Of a DNA stretch of 64,000 bases, positions 43,928-52,785 are shown piece after piece (within the stretch, counting starts at the first letter, position 1; the number at the start of each line of letters is the position of its first letter). The stretch spans positions 124,001-188,000 of the forward strand of contig NZ_WYDS01000001.1 of the NCBI RefSeq assembly GCF_009914765.1, written 5' to 3'. The notes under the pieces are model-generated. The model was not told where the DNA came from and did no database searches. It saw only the letters and a list, made by a program, of their open reading frames with translations. The translations under genes were made by a program, and so were the position numbers. Origin of the DNA: Halodesulfovibrio sp. MK-HDV. GTDB taxonomy: Bacteria; Desulfobacterota; Desulfovibrionia; Desulfovibrionales; Desulfovibrionaceae.

Positions 43928-44420
43928 ATTTGCTAAGATAGGGCCGCTTGAAGCTAATGGATATGTTTTTTTTCGTTTAGAGAAAAAAGACAGTGCAGAA
44001 GTGGCGGCGCTTGAGAAAAAATGTTTTTCAACACCATGGACTGAAAAAGAATTCAGTCTGTCTTTTGACCAAAAGATTTTTAAAGTCTTCGGGTTGAAGA
44101 AAGATGATACATTAGTGGCCTATATTGCCATGTATCATACAGTAGATGAGTTGGAAATATTAAACATAGCCACGGATCCGAAACAGAGAAGAAATGGTGC
44201 AGGAAAGCGGTTACTTGCTCTTATGCTTTGCATTGGGCAAAAATTAGGTATACAACAGGCGTTTCTAGAAGTGCGCAGAACCAATATACCTGCCATCAAT
44301 CTTTATGAACAGATGTGCTTCTCTCAAATTGGGGTGCGGAAAAAATATTATAGTGACACCGGTGAGGACGCATTACTGTATAAGTGTACCCTTGCGGACC
44401 TCCCCGATAGTCTTTGCTAA
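43917..44420 (+). CDS. rimI: Ribosomal protein alanine N-acetyltransferase
   Basis: 167 residues, GNAT fold. Motif A is IATDPKQRRNGAGKRLLALML (about 85-105), with the R-x-x-G-x-G/A acetyl-CoA loop; EVRRTNIPAINLYEQMCF is motif B, typical of RimI. Target by family is the N-terminus of ribosomal protein S18. ATG at 43917 lies inside the first codons of the divergent Nudix gene; no later start keeps the full domain. Confidence 0.85.
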   Translation: MSDIFAKIGPLEANGYVFFRLEKKDSAEVAALEKKCFSTPWTEKEFSLSFDQKIFKVFGLKKDDTLVAYIAMYHTVDELEILNIATDPKQRRNGAGKRLLALMLCIGQKLGIQQAFLEVRRTNIPAINLYEQMCFSQIGVRKKYYSDTGEDALLYKCTLADLPDSLC

Positions 44421-44437
44421 GTAAGGAGTAATGACCC

Positions 44438-45187
44438 ATGAAAAAGCTTATGGCTGCAAACTGGAAAATGTTTAAGACTGCTCAAGAAGCTAAAGATACT
44501 GCAGCTGGGCTTGTTGAGCTCGTTGGCGAACTCTCTGAAGACAGAGAAGTTGTTGTATTCCCTCCATTTACCGCTCTACATGCTGCAGGTGAAGTTTTCT
44601 CCAAGCATGAAGGCTACTCTTTTGGTGGCCAAACTGTATGTGCAGCCTCTGAAGGTGCATTTACTGGCGAAATTTCCCCTGTGATGCTTAAAGACGCAGG
44701 TTGTACTTGGGTTCTTACTGGCCATTCTGAACGCCGTGCTCTTTTCGGAGAGACTAGCGAGCAGGTTGGTGAAAAAACAACTTTCGCTCTGAACAACGGC
44801 CTTAATGTTTGCCTTTGTATTGGTGAAACTCTTGAAGAACGCGAAGCCGGTGAGCTGGAATCTGTAATTGCTGAACAGCTTGAGAAAGGTTTGGCGACTA
44901 TTCCGGACACAGAACCAGCACGTCTCGCTGTTGCATACGAGCCGGTTTGGGCTATCGGAACCGGTAAAGTAGCAGGTCCTGAAGAAATTGTAGAAGCTCA
45001 TGCGATTGTTCGTGCTAAACTTCTTGATATTTTGGGCGGAAAAGCTAATACTACCCGCGTTCTTTATGGCGGAAGTGTAAAGCCAGAAAATGCTACTCAG
45101 ATCATTACACTTGACAATGTTGACGGTGTATTGGTAGGAGGCGCTTCCTTGAAGGCTGAAAGCTTCAGCAAAATTGTTACTGCTTAG
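44438..45187 (+). CDS. tpiA: Triosephosphate isomerase
   Basis: 249 residues, glycolysis/gluconeogenesis. ANWKMFKT with the catalytic Lys (about 11), TGHSERR with His (about 93), and AYEPVWAIGTG with Glu (about 166). Ribosome site AAGGAG. Seventeen bases after rimI and 40 before secG. Confidence 0.98.
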   Translation: MKKLMAANWKMFKTAQEAKDTAAGLVELVGELSEDREVVVFPPFTALHAAGEVFSKHEGYSFGGQTVCAASEGAFTGEISPVMLKDAGCTWVLTGHSERRALFGETSEQVGEKTTFALNNGLNVCLCIGETLEEREAGELESVIAEQLEKGLATIPDTEPARLAVAYEPVWAIGTGKVAGPEEIVEAHAIVRAKLLDILGGKANTTRVLYGGSVKPENATQIITLDNVDGVLVGGASLKAESFSKIVTA

Positions 45188-45227
45188 CAACCGATTCGGA
45201 TTGATATAGCTCTTAGGAGGACGTTTC

Positions 45228-45530
45228 GTGGAAACCTTGATTCTGACCCTGCACGTTGTGGTCTGTCTTGCACTCATTTTGCTTGTTCTTTTACAGGCTG
45301 GTAAAGAGGGCATGGGTGTTATCTTTGGCGGCGGCAACCAGTCTGCGTTTGGCGGCGCTGGTGCAGGCGGTCTTCTAGTGAAGGTTACTGCAACTCTTGC
45401 AGCAATTTTCTTCATTACTTCTTTGAGCTACAACTACATTGCTAGTGATCGTACTTCTGATGAATCAACCATCATGAATATTCAGATCGAGCAGAAAGCT
45501 CAGCCTAGTCCTGACCAGACAACTAAATAA
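45228..45530 (+). CDS. secG: Protein translocase subunit SecG
   Basis: 100 residues with a GTG start behind AGGAGGACGTTTC. Two membrane helices (about 3-22 and 51-70) separated by the Gly-rich, GKEGMGVIFGGGNQSAFGG cytoplasmic loop that defines SecG. The tail is polar. tpiA-secG is a common bacterial pair, and tRNA-Leu right after is also common. Confidence 0.93.
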   Translation: METLILTLHVVVCLALILLVLLQAGKEGMGVIFGGGNQSAFGGAGAGGLLVKVTATLAAIFFITSLSYNYIASDRTSDESTIMNIQIEQKAQPSPDQTTK

Positions 45531-45583
45531 GTCGATAATGCGCGTTTAGCGCATCCTCAGTAACGCTTGCGTTACATATATGT

Positions 45584-45669
45584 GCCCAGGTGGTGGAATT
45601 GGTAGACACGCTATCTTGAGGGGGTAGTGGGCCACGCCCGTGGGAGTTCGAGTCTCCCCCTGGGCACCA
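45584..45669 (+). tRNA. tRNA-Leu (anticodon GAG)
   Basis: Class II tRNA: acceptor GCCCAGG/CCTGGGC, anticodon stem CTATC/GGTAG with loop TTGAGGG, long variable arm (GGGCCACGCCC), T arm, encoded CCA. Confidence 0.95.
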
Positions 45670-45676
45670 TGTACGT

Positions 45677-45716
45677 AAAGGGATCGCAGAATATATTCTG
45701 CGATCCCTTTTTTCGT
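45677..45716 (+). terminator. Terminator of secG/tRNA-Leu unit
   Basis: About 15-bp stem AAAGGGATCGCAGAA/TTCTGCGATCCCTTT followed by T6. Confidence 0.9.
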
Positions 45717-45727
45717 TCTTATAGATA

Positions 45728-45753
45728 ATAAAAAAGCCCGCGTATGCGGGCTA
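45728..45753 (-). terminator. Terminator after paaK
   Basis: 7-bp stem AGCCCGC/GCGGGCT, loop GTAT, then TTTTTTATT on the minus strand. Confidence 0.85.
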
Positions 45754-45758
45754 TTTTA

Positions 45759-47066
45759 TTATTCGGATTCGTTTCGTAAGTCGAAAACGCGTTTTGCTTT
45801 GCCTTGTGATCGTTCAATGGATCTTGGCTCGACCAGACGTACTTTCGTTGAAACACCGAGGAATTCTTTGATTGTTTTCTGGATGCGCATTTCAATCTGC
45901 TGGAGATTTTTAATAGCATCAGAGAAGAGTGATCCGTCAATCTCAACCTGTACTTCAACAGTATCAAGGTTGCCTTGGCGTTTAACAATGATCTGGTAAT
46001 GCGGTGATGCTCCCTCTGTTTCCAGAATGATAGATTCAATCTGTGAAGGAAACACGTTAACGCCACGGATGATGAGCATGTCATCACTGCGTCCTGTAAT
46101 ACGGTTCATACGAACGTGGGTACGACCACATTTGCACGGAGTGTAGTTTAAGGACGTAATATCGCGTGTTCTGTAACGGATAAGCGGAATGCCTTCCTTT
46201 GTCAGGGTGGTGATAACCAGCTCGCCGGTTTCACCTTCTGGAAGCTGTTCGCCCGTTACTGGGTCAATAATTTCCGGCAGGAAGTGGTCTTCGAATATAT
46301 GCATTCCGTCTTTTGCGACTGCACATTCAATAGAAACCCCAGGTCCCATAATTTCGGAAAGACCGTAAATGTTTACAGCATCAATGCCCATTTTTTCTTG
46401 TAAGTCATTACGCATTTCGTCTGTCCATGGTTCAGCGCCGAAAATGCCGACTCGAAGTGGAAGATCGCGCAAGTTGACACCTGCCTGCTGTGCTGCTTCA
46501 TGTAGTACAAGCCCGTAAGACGGGGTGCTGCAGATTACGGTTGCTCCAAAGTCTTCCATTAGTGAGACTTGGCGCTTCGTTCCGCCGCCGGAAATCGGAA
46601 TAACAGTAGCACCGAGGCGTTCTGCACCGTAATGCACGCCAAGGCCACCTGTGAATAATCCGTATCCATATGAGTTGTGGATGAAGTCGCTGCGGGTTGC
46701 ACCGGCTGCCATAAATGAACGTGCCATAAGCTCGGCCCAGTTGTTCACATCTCGTTGAGTATATCCTACAACTGTCGCCTTGCCGGTGGTGCCACTTGAA
46801 GCATGGAGACGGACAATATTTTCTTTTGGAACAGCAAAAAGTCCAAACGGGTAGTTGTCACGTAGATCCTGCTTCTCAGTAAACGGGAGTTTAGCCAAGT
46901 CGCTGAGGCTTTTGATATCGGCAGGAGTAACTCCCGCCTTAATAAACTGTTCGCGGTACTGAGGAACATTTGCGTACACTCGTTCACAGAGATTCTGTAA
47001 ACGGCGTAACTGAATTGCTTCTAACTCTTCGCGAGGCAGTGTTTCTTGCTCAACATTAAAAATCAT
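45759..47066 (-). CDS. paaK: Phenylacetate-CoA ligase family protein
   Basis: 435 residues, ANL superfamily AMP-forming ligase. The P-loop is [16 protein letters not shown] (about 89-104); [10 protein letters not shown] and [22 protein letters not shown] are the A5 and A7-type motifs, and the C-terminal domain has [20 protein letters not shown]. In anaerobes it activates aryl acids such as phenylacetate, or indoleacetate. ATG at 47066 follows AGGAG; fifteen upstream codons are excluded. No aromatic degradation genes are nearby. Confidence 0.92.
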   Translation of the reverse strand: MIFNVEQETLPREELEAIQLRRLQNLCERVYANVPQYREQFIKAGVTPADIKSLSDLAKLPFTEKQDLRDNYPFGLFAVPKENIVRLHASSGTTGKATVVGYTQRDVNNWAELMARSFMAAGATRSDFIHNSYGYGLFTGGLGVHYGAERLGATVIPISGGGTKRQVSLMEDFGATVICSTPSYGLVLHEAAQQAGVNLRDLPLRVGIFGAEPWTDEMRNDLQEKMGIDAVNIYGLSEIMGPGVSIECAVAKDGMHIFEDHFLPEIIDPVTGEQLPEGETGELVITTLTKEGIPLIRYRTRDITSLNYTPCKCGRTHVRMNRITGRSDDMLIIRGVNVFPSQIESIILETEGASPHYQIIVKRQGNLDTVEVQVEIDGSLFSDAIKNLQQIEMRIQKTIKEFLGVSTKVRLVEPRSIERSQGKAKRVFDLRNESE

Positions 47067-47503
47067 ACATGACTCCTGATACAAAAAGAATAAAATAACT
47101 ACACGGTTCAAGAAAAGTAGTTACCAGATTGCTGGCTCTATCGTTCCTTGAATCTTATGGACCTAGCCAGCGCACTGGCTATATATATGTGCAAACATAG
47201 GAGATGCACCATAAGCGGGAGGTGGGTCAAGTCTGTTTTTCAAAATTGTCATTTTTAATGAAAATTCTCTTCCTGTTGTTAATTGCTTATAGGCAGTAAA
47301 TAACGTAGGAAGGGGCAGGAATTTAAGGCTGGCAAAGTCGGAGACGTGTTTCTACTGACATTGCTGGAAGAGAATTTATCATCCTTTTGCAGCTGCACAG
47401 GTACTGTGAGGGGATTAAAATTATAAGCATTGCATGTGTTGCGTGTAGTAGCCTAAGATTTAGCCTGCATTATAAAAGCGCAGCCCTAACGAGTGGATAA
47501 AAA
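47067..47503. other. Divergent intergenic region paaK-rsfS
   Basis: No gene seen. A small inverted repeat (TAGCCAG/CTGGCTA, about 47163-47180) lies next to TATATATATG on the paaK side. The rsfS promoter should lie in 47400-47490. Nothing else stands out. Confidence 0.4.
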
Positions 47504-47887
47504 ATGATTGGAAAGATTGAAAAAAAATACAGTACTGTTTCTTCACAGGAAAAAGTAGCTAAGATTATTGAATGGCTTGAAGCTAAAAAAGCTAGTGATG
47601 TTGTAGTTCTTGACCTTGAAGGTGTGAACTCCTTCACTGATGCTGTGGTTATTGCCACAGTAAAATCTGTTCGCCAGTCAAGAGCGTTAGCAGATGAGAT
47701 TTCTAAGCTTGCAAAGGGTGAAAACTACGAGCACCTGCGCGTTGAAGGTAAAGACAGTAACCAGTGGGTTCTGATTGACCTTAACGACGTTCTTGTGAAC
47801 ATTTTCCAGGAAGACGCTCGTGGCGCCTTTAATCTTGAAAGCCTCTGGGCTGACGCTAAAGTTTTATACAAATCTGAAGCTGAATAG
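47504..47887 (+). CDS. rsfS: Ribosomal silencing factor RsfS
   Basis: 127 residues. Binds ribosomal protein L14 and blocks subunit joining when nutrients are low. Family blocks: VVVLDLEGVNSFTDAVVIAT (DLSxxxxxxDYFVIxT-like), SRALADEIS, and HLRVEGKDSNQWVLIDLNDVLVNIF (the EGxxxxxWVLID core). gpmI follows by 11 bases. Confidence 0.93.
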   Translation: MIGKIEKKYSTVSSQEKVAKIIEWLEAKKASDVVVLDLEGVNSFTDAVVIATVKSVRQSRALADEISKLAKGENYEHLRVEGKDSNQWVLIDLNDVLVNIFQEDARGAFNLESLWADAKVLYKSEAE

Positions 47888-47898
47888 GAATACGCACT

Positions 47899-49431
47899 AT
47901 GACACCAACCCTTTTGCTGATTCTTGATGGTTGGGGCATTGCTCCCGCTGGTGAAGGAAACGCAATTTCTCTTGCGAGCACGCCAACTCTTGACTGCTTA
48001 GTGGCTGATTATCCGATGTCCCGTCTTGCTTGTTCCGGCCGTGCTGTAGGCCTTCCGGAAGGGTTTATGGGCAACTCGGAAGTTGGACATATGAATATCG
48101 GTGCAGGTCGGGTTGTGTTCCAAGATATGACACTTATTGATGTTGCACTTGAAGAGAACAAGTTTCAGAAGAACCTTGTTCTTAATAATGTTATGACATC
48201 GGCGAAAGTGAAGGGCGGAACAGTTCATTTAATGGGACTGGTTTCTGATGGTGGTGTTCATAGTCACTTCAATCACCTCGTTGCTTTGCTTGAAATGGCA
48301 AAAGCAATTGAGGTTGATGTATGCGTGCATGTGTTCCTTGATGGTCGCGACACTTCTCCTACAAGCGGACTTGGTTTTGTAAAGCAGCTTCTTGAAGCTA
48401 TAGAGCGTATTGGTGCAGGTCGAATTGCATCTATTTCCGGTCGCTACTATGCGATGGATCGTGACAAGCGTTGGGATCGCAACCAGCTTGCGTGGGATTG
48501 CTTTGTGCATGGCAAAGGCAAAACCACATCAGATCCATTGAAAGCTATTCAGGATTCTTACGACGAAGGAATCACGGATGAATTTTTCATTCCAACATCT
48601 ATTATAGCAGAAGGCGGCGAGCCGATTGCAATGAAAGATGGTGATTCTGTTTTTATGTTCAACTTTAGAGCAGACCGTATGCGCCAGATTGCTCAGGCAA
48701 TGTGCGTTGACAGTTTTGTTGATTTTGAACGTGGAGACTTCCCTAAGCTTTCTGCACTCGCCTCTATGACTTGTTATGAAAAATCTTTTGGGTTGCCTGT
48801 AGCATTCGCAAAAGATGATTGCCCTGATCCATTAGGAGAATTGGTAGCTAAACAAGGCGTGAAGCAGCTTCGTCTTGCGGAAACAGAAAAGTATGCTCAT
48901 GTAACATACTTTTTCAACTGTGGCCGTGAAGAGCCTTTTGAAAATGAAGACCGGGAACTTGTCAGCTCCCCTCGTGATGTAGCCACATATGATCTGAAAC
49001 CTCAGATGAGTGTTGAAGAGGTTACAGAGAAGCTTGTCACAGCGATTACATCTAAAGAATATTCATTTATCGTGTGCAACTTTGCCAACCTTGATATGGT
49101 TGGGCACACCGGAATTATTGATGCTGCAATCGAGGCGTGTGAAGCTGTTGATGCATGTGTTGCTAAGGTGCTGGATGCCGTCCATGCAAGCGGTTGGAGA
49201 GCACTTGTCACTGCAGACCATGGGAATGCAGAAGAGCTGCGTAACGCTGCTGGCAACACACACACCGCGCATACAACGAACCCCGTCCCGGTAGTACTTA
49301 TTGATGAAAGTGCTTCGTGGAAACTTCGTGAAGATGGAATTTTAGGCGATATCGCGCCAACAATTCTTGATATGTGGAATATTGAGCAGCCTGCTTCAAT
49401 GAACGGAAAAAGTCTTATCTGTAAGGACTAA
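47899..49431 (+). CDS. gpmI: 2,3-bisphosphoglycerate-independent phosphoglycerate mutase
   Basis: 510 residues, alkaline phosphatase superfamily, two Mn ions. LILDGWGIAP gives the first metal Asp (residue 10), GNSEVGHMNIGAGR holds the catalytic Ser (residue 60), VFLDGRDTSPTSG and NFRADRMRQI are substrate loops, and VTADHGNAEE gives the metal triad. Full length. Operon rsfS-gpmI-small zinc protein. Confidence 0.97.
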   Translation: MTPTLLLILDGWGIAPAGEGNAISLASTPTLDCLVADYPMSRLACSGRAVGLPEGFMGNSEVGHMNIGAGRVVFQDMTLIDVALEENKFQKNLVLNNVMTSAKVKGGTVHLMGLVSDGGVHSHFNHLVALLEMAKAIEVDVCVHVFLDGRDTSPTSGLGFVKQLLEAIERIGAGRIASISGRYYAMDRDKRWDRNQLAWDCFVHGKGKTTSDPLKAIQDSYDEGITDEFFIPTSIIAEGGEPIAMKDGDSVFMFNFRADRMRQIAQAMCVDSFVDFERGDFPKLSALASMTCYEKSFGLPVAFAKDDCPDPLGELVAKQGVKQLRLAETEKYAHVTYFFNCGREEPFENEDRELVSSPRDVATYDLKPQMSVEEVTEKLVTAITSKEYSFIVCNFANLDMVGHTGIIDAAIEACEAVDACVAKVLDAVHASGWRALVTADHGNAEELRNAAGNTHTAHTTNPVPVVLIDESASWKLREDGILGDIAPTILDMWNIEQPASMNGKSLICKD

Positions 49432-49433
49432 GC

Positions 49434-49676
49434 ATGAGCAATTCACAGAAACCGATTTCTCCTGTTAAGCCTGTCGGGATGGAAGTTATCTTCTTTTACC
49501 CTTGTCCACACTGTGACCGTAAAGTACCAATTATAGGTGCTGTACAACCATCAATGGAACGCTGTGATGCTTGCCAGAACATTTTTCCGATTGTTCCAGT
49601 TGACCGACGTACTCTTCAATATTTGAAGATATCGTTAGCAGACGGCGGGGCAGCAATTGATCCCGACTTTATGTAG
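49434..49676 (+). CDS. Small zinc-ribbon-like protein
   Basis: 80 residues, starts three bases after the gpmI stop. Two knuckles, CPHCDRK (about 24-30) and CDACQNI (about 44-50), spaced 16 residues apart, suggest a single zinc ribbon. No other domain. Function unknown; translational coupling to gpmI suggests a conserved partner. Confidence 0.7.
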   Translation: MSNSQKPISPVKPVGMEVIFFYPCPHCDRKVPIIGAVQPSMERCDACQNIFPIVPVDRRTLQYLKISLADGGAAIDPDFM

Positions 49677-49701
49677 AATCAGTTTTTCATTTAAAGAATA
49701 A

Positions 49702-49741
49702 AAAAAGCGGAACCTAGAAATTATCTAGGTTCCGCTTTTTT
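49702..49741. terminator. Bidirectional terminator
   Basis: 17-bp stem AAAAAGCGGAACCTAGA paired with 49724-49740, loop AATTA, T run on both strands. Confidence 0.9.
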
Positions 49742-49763
49742 TATGCACAGTGTGCTTGTAAAT

Positions 49764-50189
49764 TTACTTTTTCGCGTTGTTGTATGCTTCAGTAATTCTG
49801 TCCTTAATGTAGGCGCGCATTGCAGCATCGTCTTCATCAAGGTTAAAGCAGCACGCATCTTCACCCATCAGTCCGCCAGGTACCCAATCGCCAAGTTCAT
49901 CCGCGTCATTGATCATATCTGCATAGAAGCAAACAGAAAGCCAGCGGTCTTCTGGATCATCATCTACTACATCTACAAGTACAAAAAGTTCGCGTTCAGT
50001 CTGCTTGTCGTGTTTTGCACGCAAAGAGAAGCTTACACCGGGTCTGCCCTTGAAGGATAGATTTGCACCTTCAAAAGAAAGCAGAAGGTCTTTGTAGCTT
50101 GCAAATGCCGCTTTTGTCTTAGCTTCAGATTCAGTCCAACCTTCAAGAAGGGCATCAAGCTCTTTACAATGGGAATTGTCAGTAAACAT
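49764..50189 (-). CDS. Acidic hypothetical protein
   Basis: 141 residues, soluble and acidic (VDVVDDDPEDRW; NLDEDDAAM). Beta-strand rich in the middle with a FSLRAKHDKQTERELFVLVDV hairpin, helical at the end. ATG at 50189 behind AGGAG. No domain recognised. Convergent with the gpmI unit. Confidence 0.65.
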   Translation of the reverse strand: MFTDNSHCKELDALLEGWTESEAKTKAAFASYKDLLLSFEGANLSFKGRPGVSFSLRAKHDKQTERELFVLVDVVDDDPEDRWLSVCFYADMINDADELGDWVPGGLMGEDACCFNLDEDDAAMRAYIKDRITEAYNNAKK

Positions 50190-50698
50190 ACATCTCTCCT
50201 GAATAGAGTGTCGTAACATTAATTACTAAAAGCACTAAAATTTCTCACGAGAGGGGCAGTGTGTCAATACTGATTCATCATTCAGTTGAATATCAAATTA
50301 TGTATAATGTACGCATGTTAGGGATAATCCGATAATAAGAAAATAAACATTTTGGTTAAACAACTAGCCAGCTATAACAACTTTCGTACTGTAGCAAGAA
50401 TTATTGATATAGGTAGTAATACAGACTGTTAGTGATTGTTTTTTCAATTTTGCTAATTCGCGTTGAACAATTCTGTAAGAAATGTGTAGACATTTTTGTG
50501 ATCTAAACGTAGTTCGGACGTAACGAATGGGAAGTGAAAGCCCTGATGTAGGTTGCCGTTTTACAAATTTGAGATTTAGCACCCCGACGATTCTGCTAAA
50601 AATATCGTCTGCTGCTTTTGTATTCTTCAAATTGTAATGGTATATTTGCTGAAAGAAGCATTCACTATTTGAGTGTCAAATTTAGTCGAGGTGTTGCT
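50190..50698. other. Upstream region of the NSS transporter
   Basis: Mostly non-coding. Within it, 50364-50630 minus is open for 88 codons from a TTG; the segment HISYRIVQRELAKLKKQ resembles the recognition helix of YafY/DeoR-type regulators, so a decayed regulator gene is possible, but there is no ribosome site. The transporter promoter should lie in 50560-50690. Confidence 0.4.
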
Positions 50699-52183
50699 AT
50701 GGAAAATCGTGAACAGTGGGGATCCCGTGCGGGATTCATTCTTGCTGCTGTAGGCTCTGCTATTGGTTTGGGTAATATCTGGCGTTTCCCGTACATGGCG
50801 TACGAAAACGGCGGTGGTGCATTCTTTATTCCTTATATTTTTGCACTGCTGACTGCAGGTATTCCATTTATGATCATGGAATTTGGTCTTGGTCATAAAT
50901 ATAAAGGTTCTGCTCCAAAAGTTCTTGCCGCTGTTAATTCAAAATACGAATGGCTTGGTTGGGTACAGATTGTTATCGCAGCAATTATCGCAGTATACTA
51001 CGCTGCTGTAATTGGCTGGACAATTAACTACCTTGGTTTCTCTTTTGATGGCGCATGGGGTGCTGACACTAAAGGGTTCTTCTTTGGTGAGTACCTTGGT
51101 CTTACTTCTTCTCCAACAGAGCTCGGCGGAATTCGCTGGCCTATTTTTGGTGCCTGTGCACTTACTTGGGGTTTAACTTGGCTTGCTTGTACTTCCGGTA
51201 TCCGCGGTGGTATTGAGCGTGCTTGTAAGATTCTTATCCCGCTTCTTTTCGCACTCGTACTCGTGTTCATCGGTCGTGTAATCACACTGCCAGGTGCAAC
51301 CATGGGTCTTGATTTCCTCTTTACTCCAGATTTTTCTAAGTTGACAGACTTTAGTGTTTGGGCTGCTGCATATGGTCAGATTTTCTTCTCGCTGTCCATT
51401 GGCTTTGGTATCATGATCGCATACTCAAGCTACCTGCCTAAGAACGCTGATATTTGTAACAACGCAGCGATGACTGTATTTATTAACTGTGGCTTCTCTA
51501 TGCTCGCTGGTATTATGATCTTCTCAGTACTTGGTAGCATGGCTCATTCCACAGGTCAGGCAGTGTCTGATGTTGCTGGTGCTGGTGTAGGTCTTGCCTT
51601 CATCACTATCCCGGCTGCTATCAACACCATGCCGGCACCACTGTTCTTTGGCTCTGTGTTCTTCCTGTGCCTTACAATGGCTGGTGTTAGTTCTCATATT
51701 TCTATTGTTGAAGCTGTTACCTCTGCTTTGATCGATAAGCTTGGTTCTTCTCGTAGAACGGTAGTAACTGCAATCTGTATTGTTGGCTTTGCTCTGACGA
51801 CAGTATTTACCACTGGCGCAGGCTTGTTGATCCTCGACATCGTTGATCACTTTATCAACAACATTTGTTTGCTCTTCGCAGCTCTTGTAGAAATTGTTCT
51901 TATGAGTTGGATTATCGGCCTTGATGGAGTACGTGATGATGTTAATAAGCATTCCGACTTCTCCGTAGGCAAACTTTGGGCATTTAGCCTGCGTATCATC
52001 ACAGTACTTGTTCTCGGCTACACCTTCCTTTCTAGCCTCTACAATAAAGTGACTGTACCGTACGGTGGATACCCAATGACTGATCTTGTGATGTTCGGCT
52101 GGTCTATCTTGCCTCTCGCAATTTTGGTTGCAATCTTCCTTCAGAAGAAACAATCACATAAACAGTTCCAGCATTACTCTTAA
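50699..52183 (+). CDS. Sodium-dependent NSS-family transporter (MetP-like)
   Basis: 494 residues, LeuT fold with about 11-12 membrane helices. GSAIGLGNIWRFPYMAYENGGGAF in helix 1 is the sodium and substrate site; SLSIGFGIMIAYSSYL is helix 6-7. Length fits prokaryotic NSS proteins. The 33-residue gene right after it is a MetS-type subunit, which in Corynebacterium MetPS is needed for methionine/alanine uptake. So the substrate is probably methionine or alanine (inference). ATG at 50699, GAGGTG upstream. Confidence 0.93.
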   Translation: MENREQWGSRAGFILAAVGSAIGLGNIWRFPYMAYENGGGAFFIPYIFALLTAGIPFMIMEFGLGHKYKGSAPKVLAAVNSKYEWLGWVQIVIAAIIAVYYAAVIGWTINYLGFSFDGAWGADTKGFFFGEYLGLTSSPTELGGIRWPIFGACALTWGLTWLACTSGIRGGIERACKILIPLLFALVLVFIGRVITLPGATMGLDFLFTPDFSKLTDFSVWAAAYGQIFFSLSIGFGIMIAYSSYLPKNADICNNAAMTVFINCGFSMLAGIMIFSVLGSMAHSTGQAVSDVAGAGVGLAFITIPAAINTMPAPLFFGSVFFLCLTMAGVSSHISIVEAVTSALIDKLGSSRRTVVTAICIVGFALTTVFTTGAGLLILDIVDHFINNICLLFAALVEIVLMSWIIGLDGVRDDVNKHSDFSVGKLWAFSLRIITVLVLGYTFLSSLYNKVTVPYGGYPMTDLVMFGWSILPLAILVAIFLQKKQSHKQFQHYS

Positions 52184-52205
52184 TAGCTTTTAAGGAGAAA
52201 ATCCT

Positions 52206-52307
52206 ATGACTACATCTGCAATCATTATGATGGTAATTGGTCTTGGCGTAACTTGGGGCGGAGCAGCATTCTGTATCTCCCTCGCTATCCGAAATCGCGA
52301 AGTTTAG
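52206..52307 (+). CDS. metS: MetS-type NSS transporter small subunit
   Basis: 33 residues: one membrane helix (VIGLGVTWGGAAFCIS) and a basic tail RNREV. The ATG has AAGGAGAAAATCCT upstream. Sequence and position directly behind an NSS transporter match the MetS family. Too short for many gene finders. Confidence 0.85.
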   Translation: MTTSAIIMMVIGLGVTWGGAAFCISLAIRNREV

Positions 52308-52330
52308 ATCGTAAGATCATATAGAAAACG

Positions 52331-52366
52331 AAAAGACGCTGTTCTAGAACAGCGTCTTTTTTTGCG
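52331..52366 (+). terminator. Terminator after metS
   Basis: 13-bp stem AAAAGACGCTGTT/AACAGCGTCTTTT, loop CTAG, T run. Confidence 0.9.
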
Positions 52367-52740
52367 TTTTGTTCATGAAACTAACGTTCTGTTTTCTACT
52401 ACTAAGATACCAAGGGAGGTAGGGCTAATGTCATTCTCACGAAGTACTCCTGTCCCTCTAACAAAATTGTATATGAAGATTTCCGTTACTTTCATCAGAG
52501 GGATGATTCTAGGATTCTGATGGTGATCGTTGGACACTTCTATGGACTGTTGGTGTATACCTCATGGAACCGAGGACATAGAGGAAGCGAAGAGTAATCT
52601 TGTTGCATGGCATTCCTTACAAGAAAGCGATAACAATCCACCACAGATTGCAGGAAGTAGGAGTGTAATAGGGTAGAAAGTAAGCCAGAAGGAAGATCTG
52701 AGGAGGGGCTAATCTTGTGAAAGATAAAATTCAAATACAA
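52367..52740. other. Intergenic region before rho terminator
   Basis: No convincing gene. A 30-codon frame (52428-52520, plus) has a strong ribosome site (GGGAGGTAGGG) but an unlikely composition; it may be a decayed gene start. Confidence 0.35.
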
Positions 52741-52766
52741 AAAAACCTCGCCGAAGCGAGGTTTTT
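52741..52766 (-). terminator. Terminator after rho
   Basis: 11-bp stem AAAAACCTCGC/GCGAGGTTTTT, loop CGAA, T run on the minus strand. Confidence 0.85.
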
Positions 52767-52785
52767 AGTTACGTCTAAGTCGTTC

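Noticed and set aside
52428-52520. 30-codon frame with a good ribosome site
   Set aside because: Product has no recognisable feature and the surrounding sequence looks non-coding; kept only as a note.
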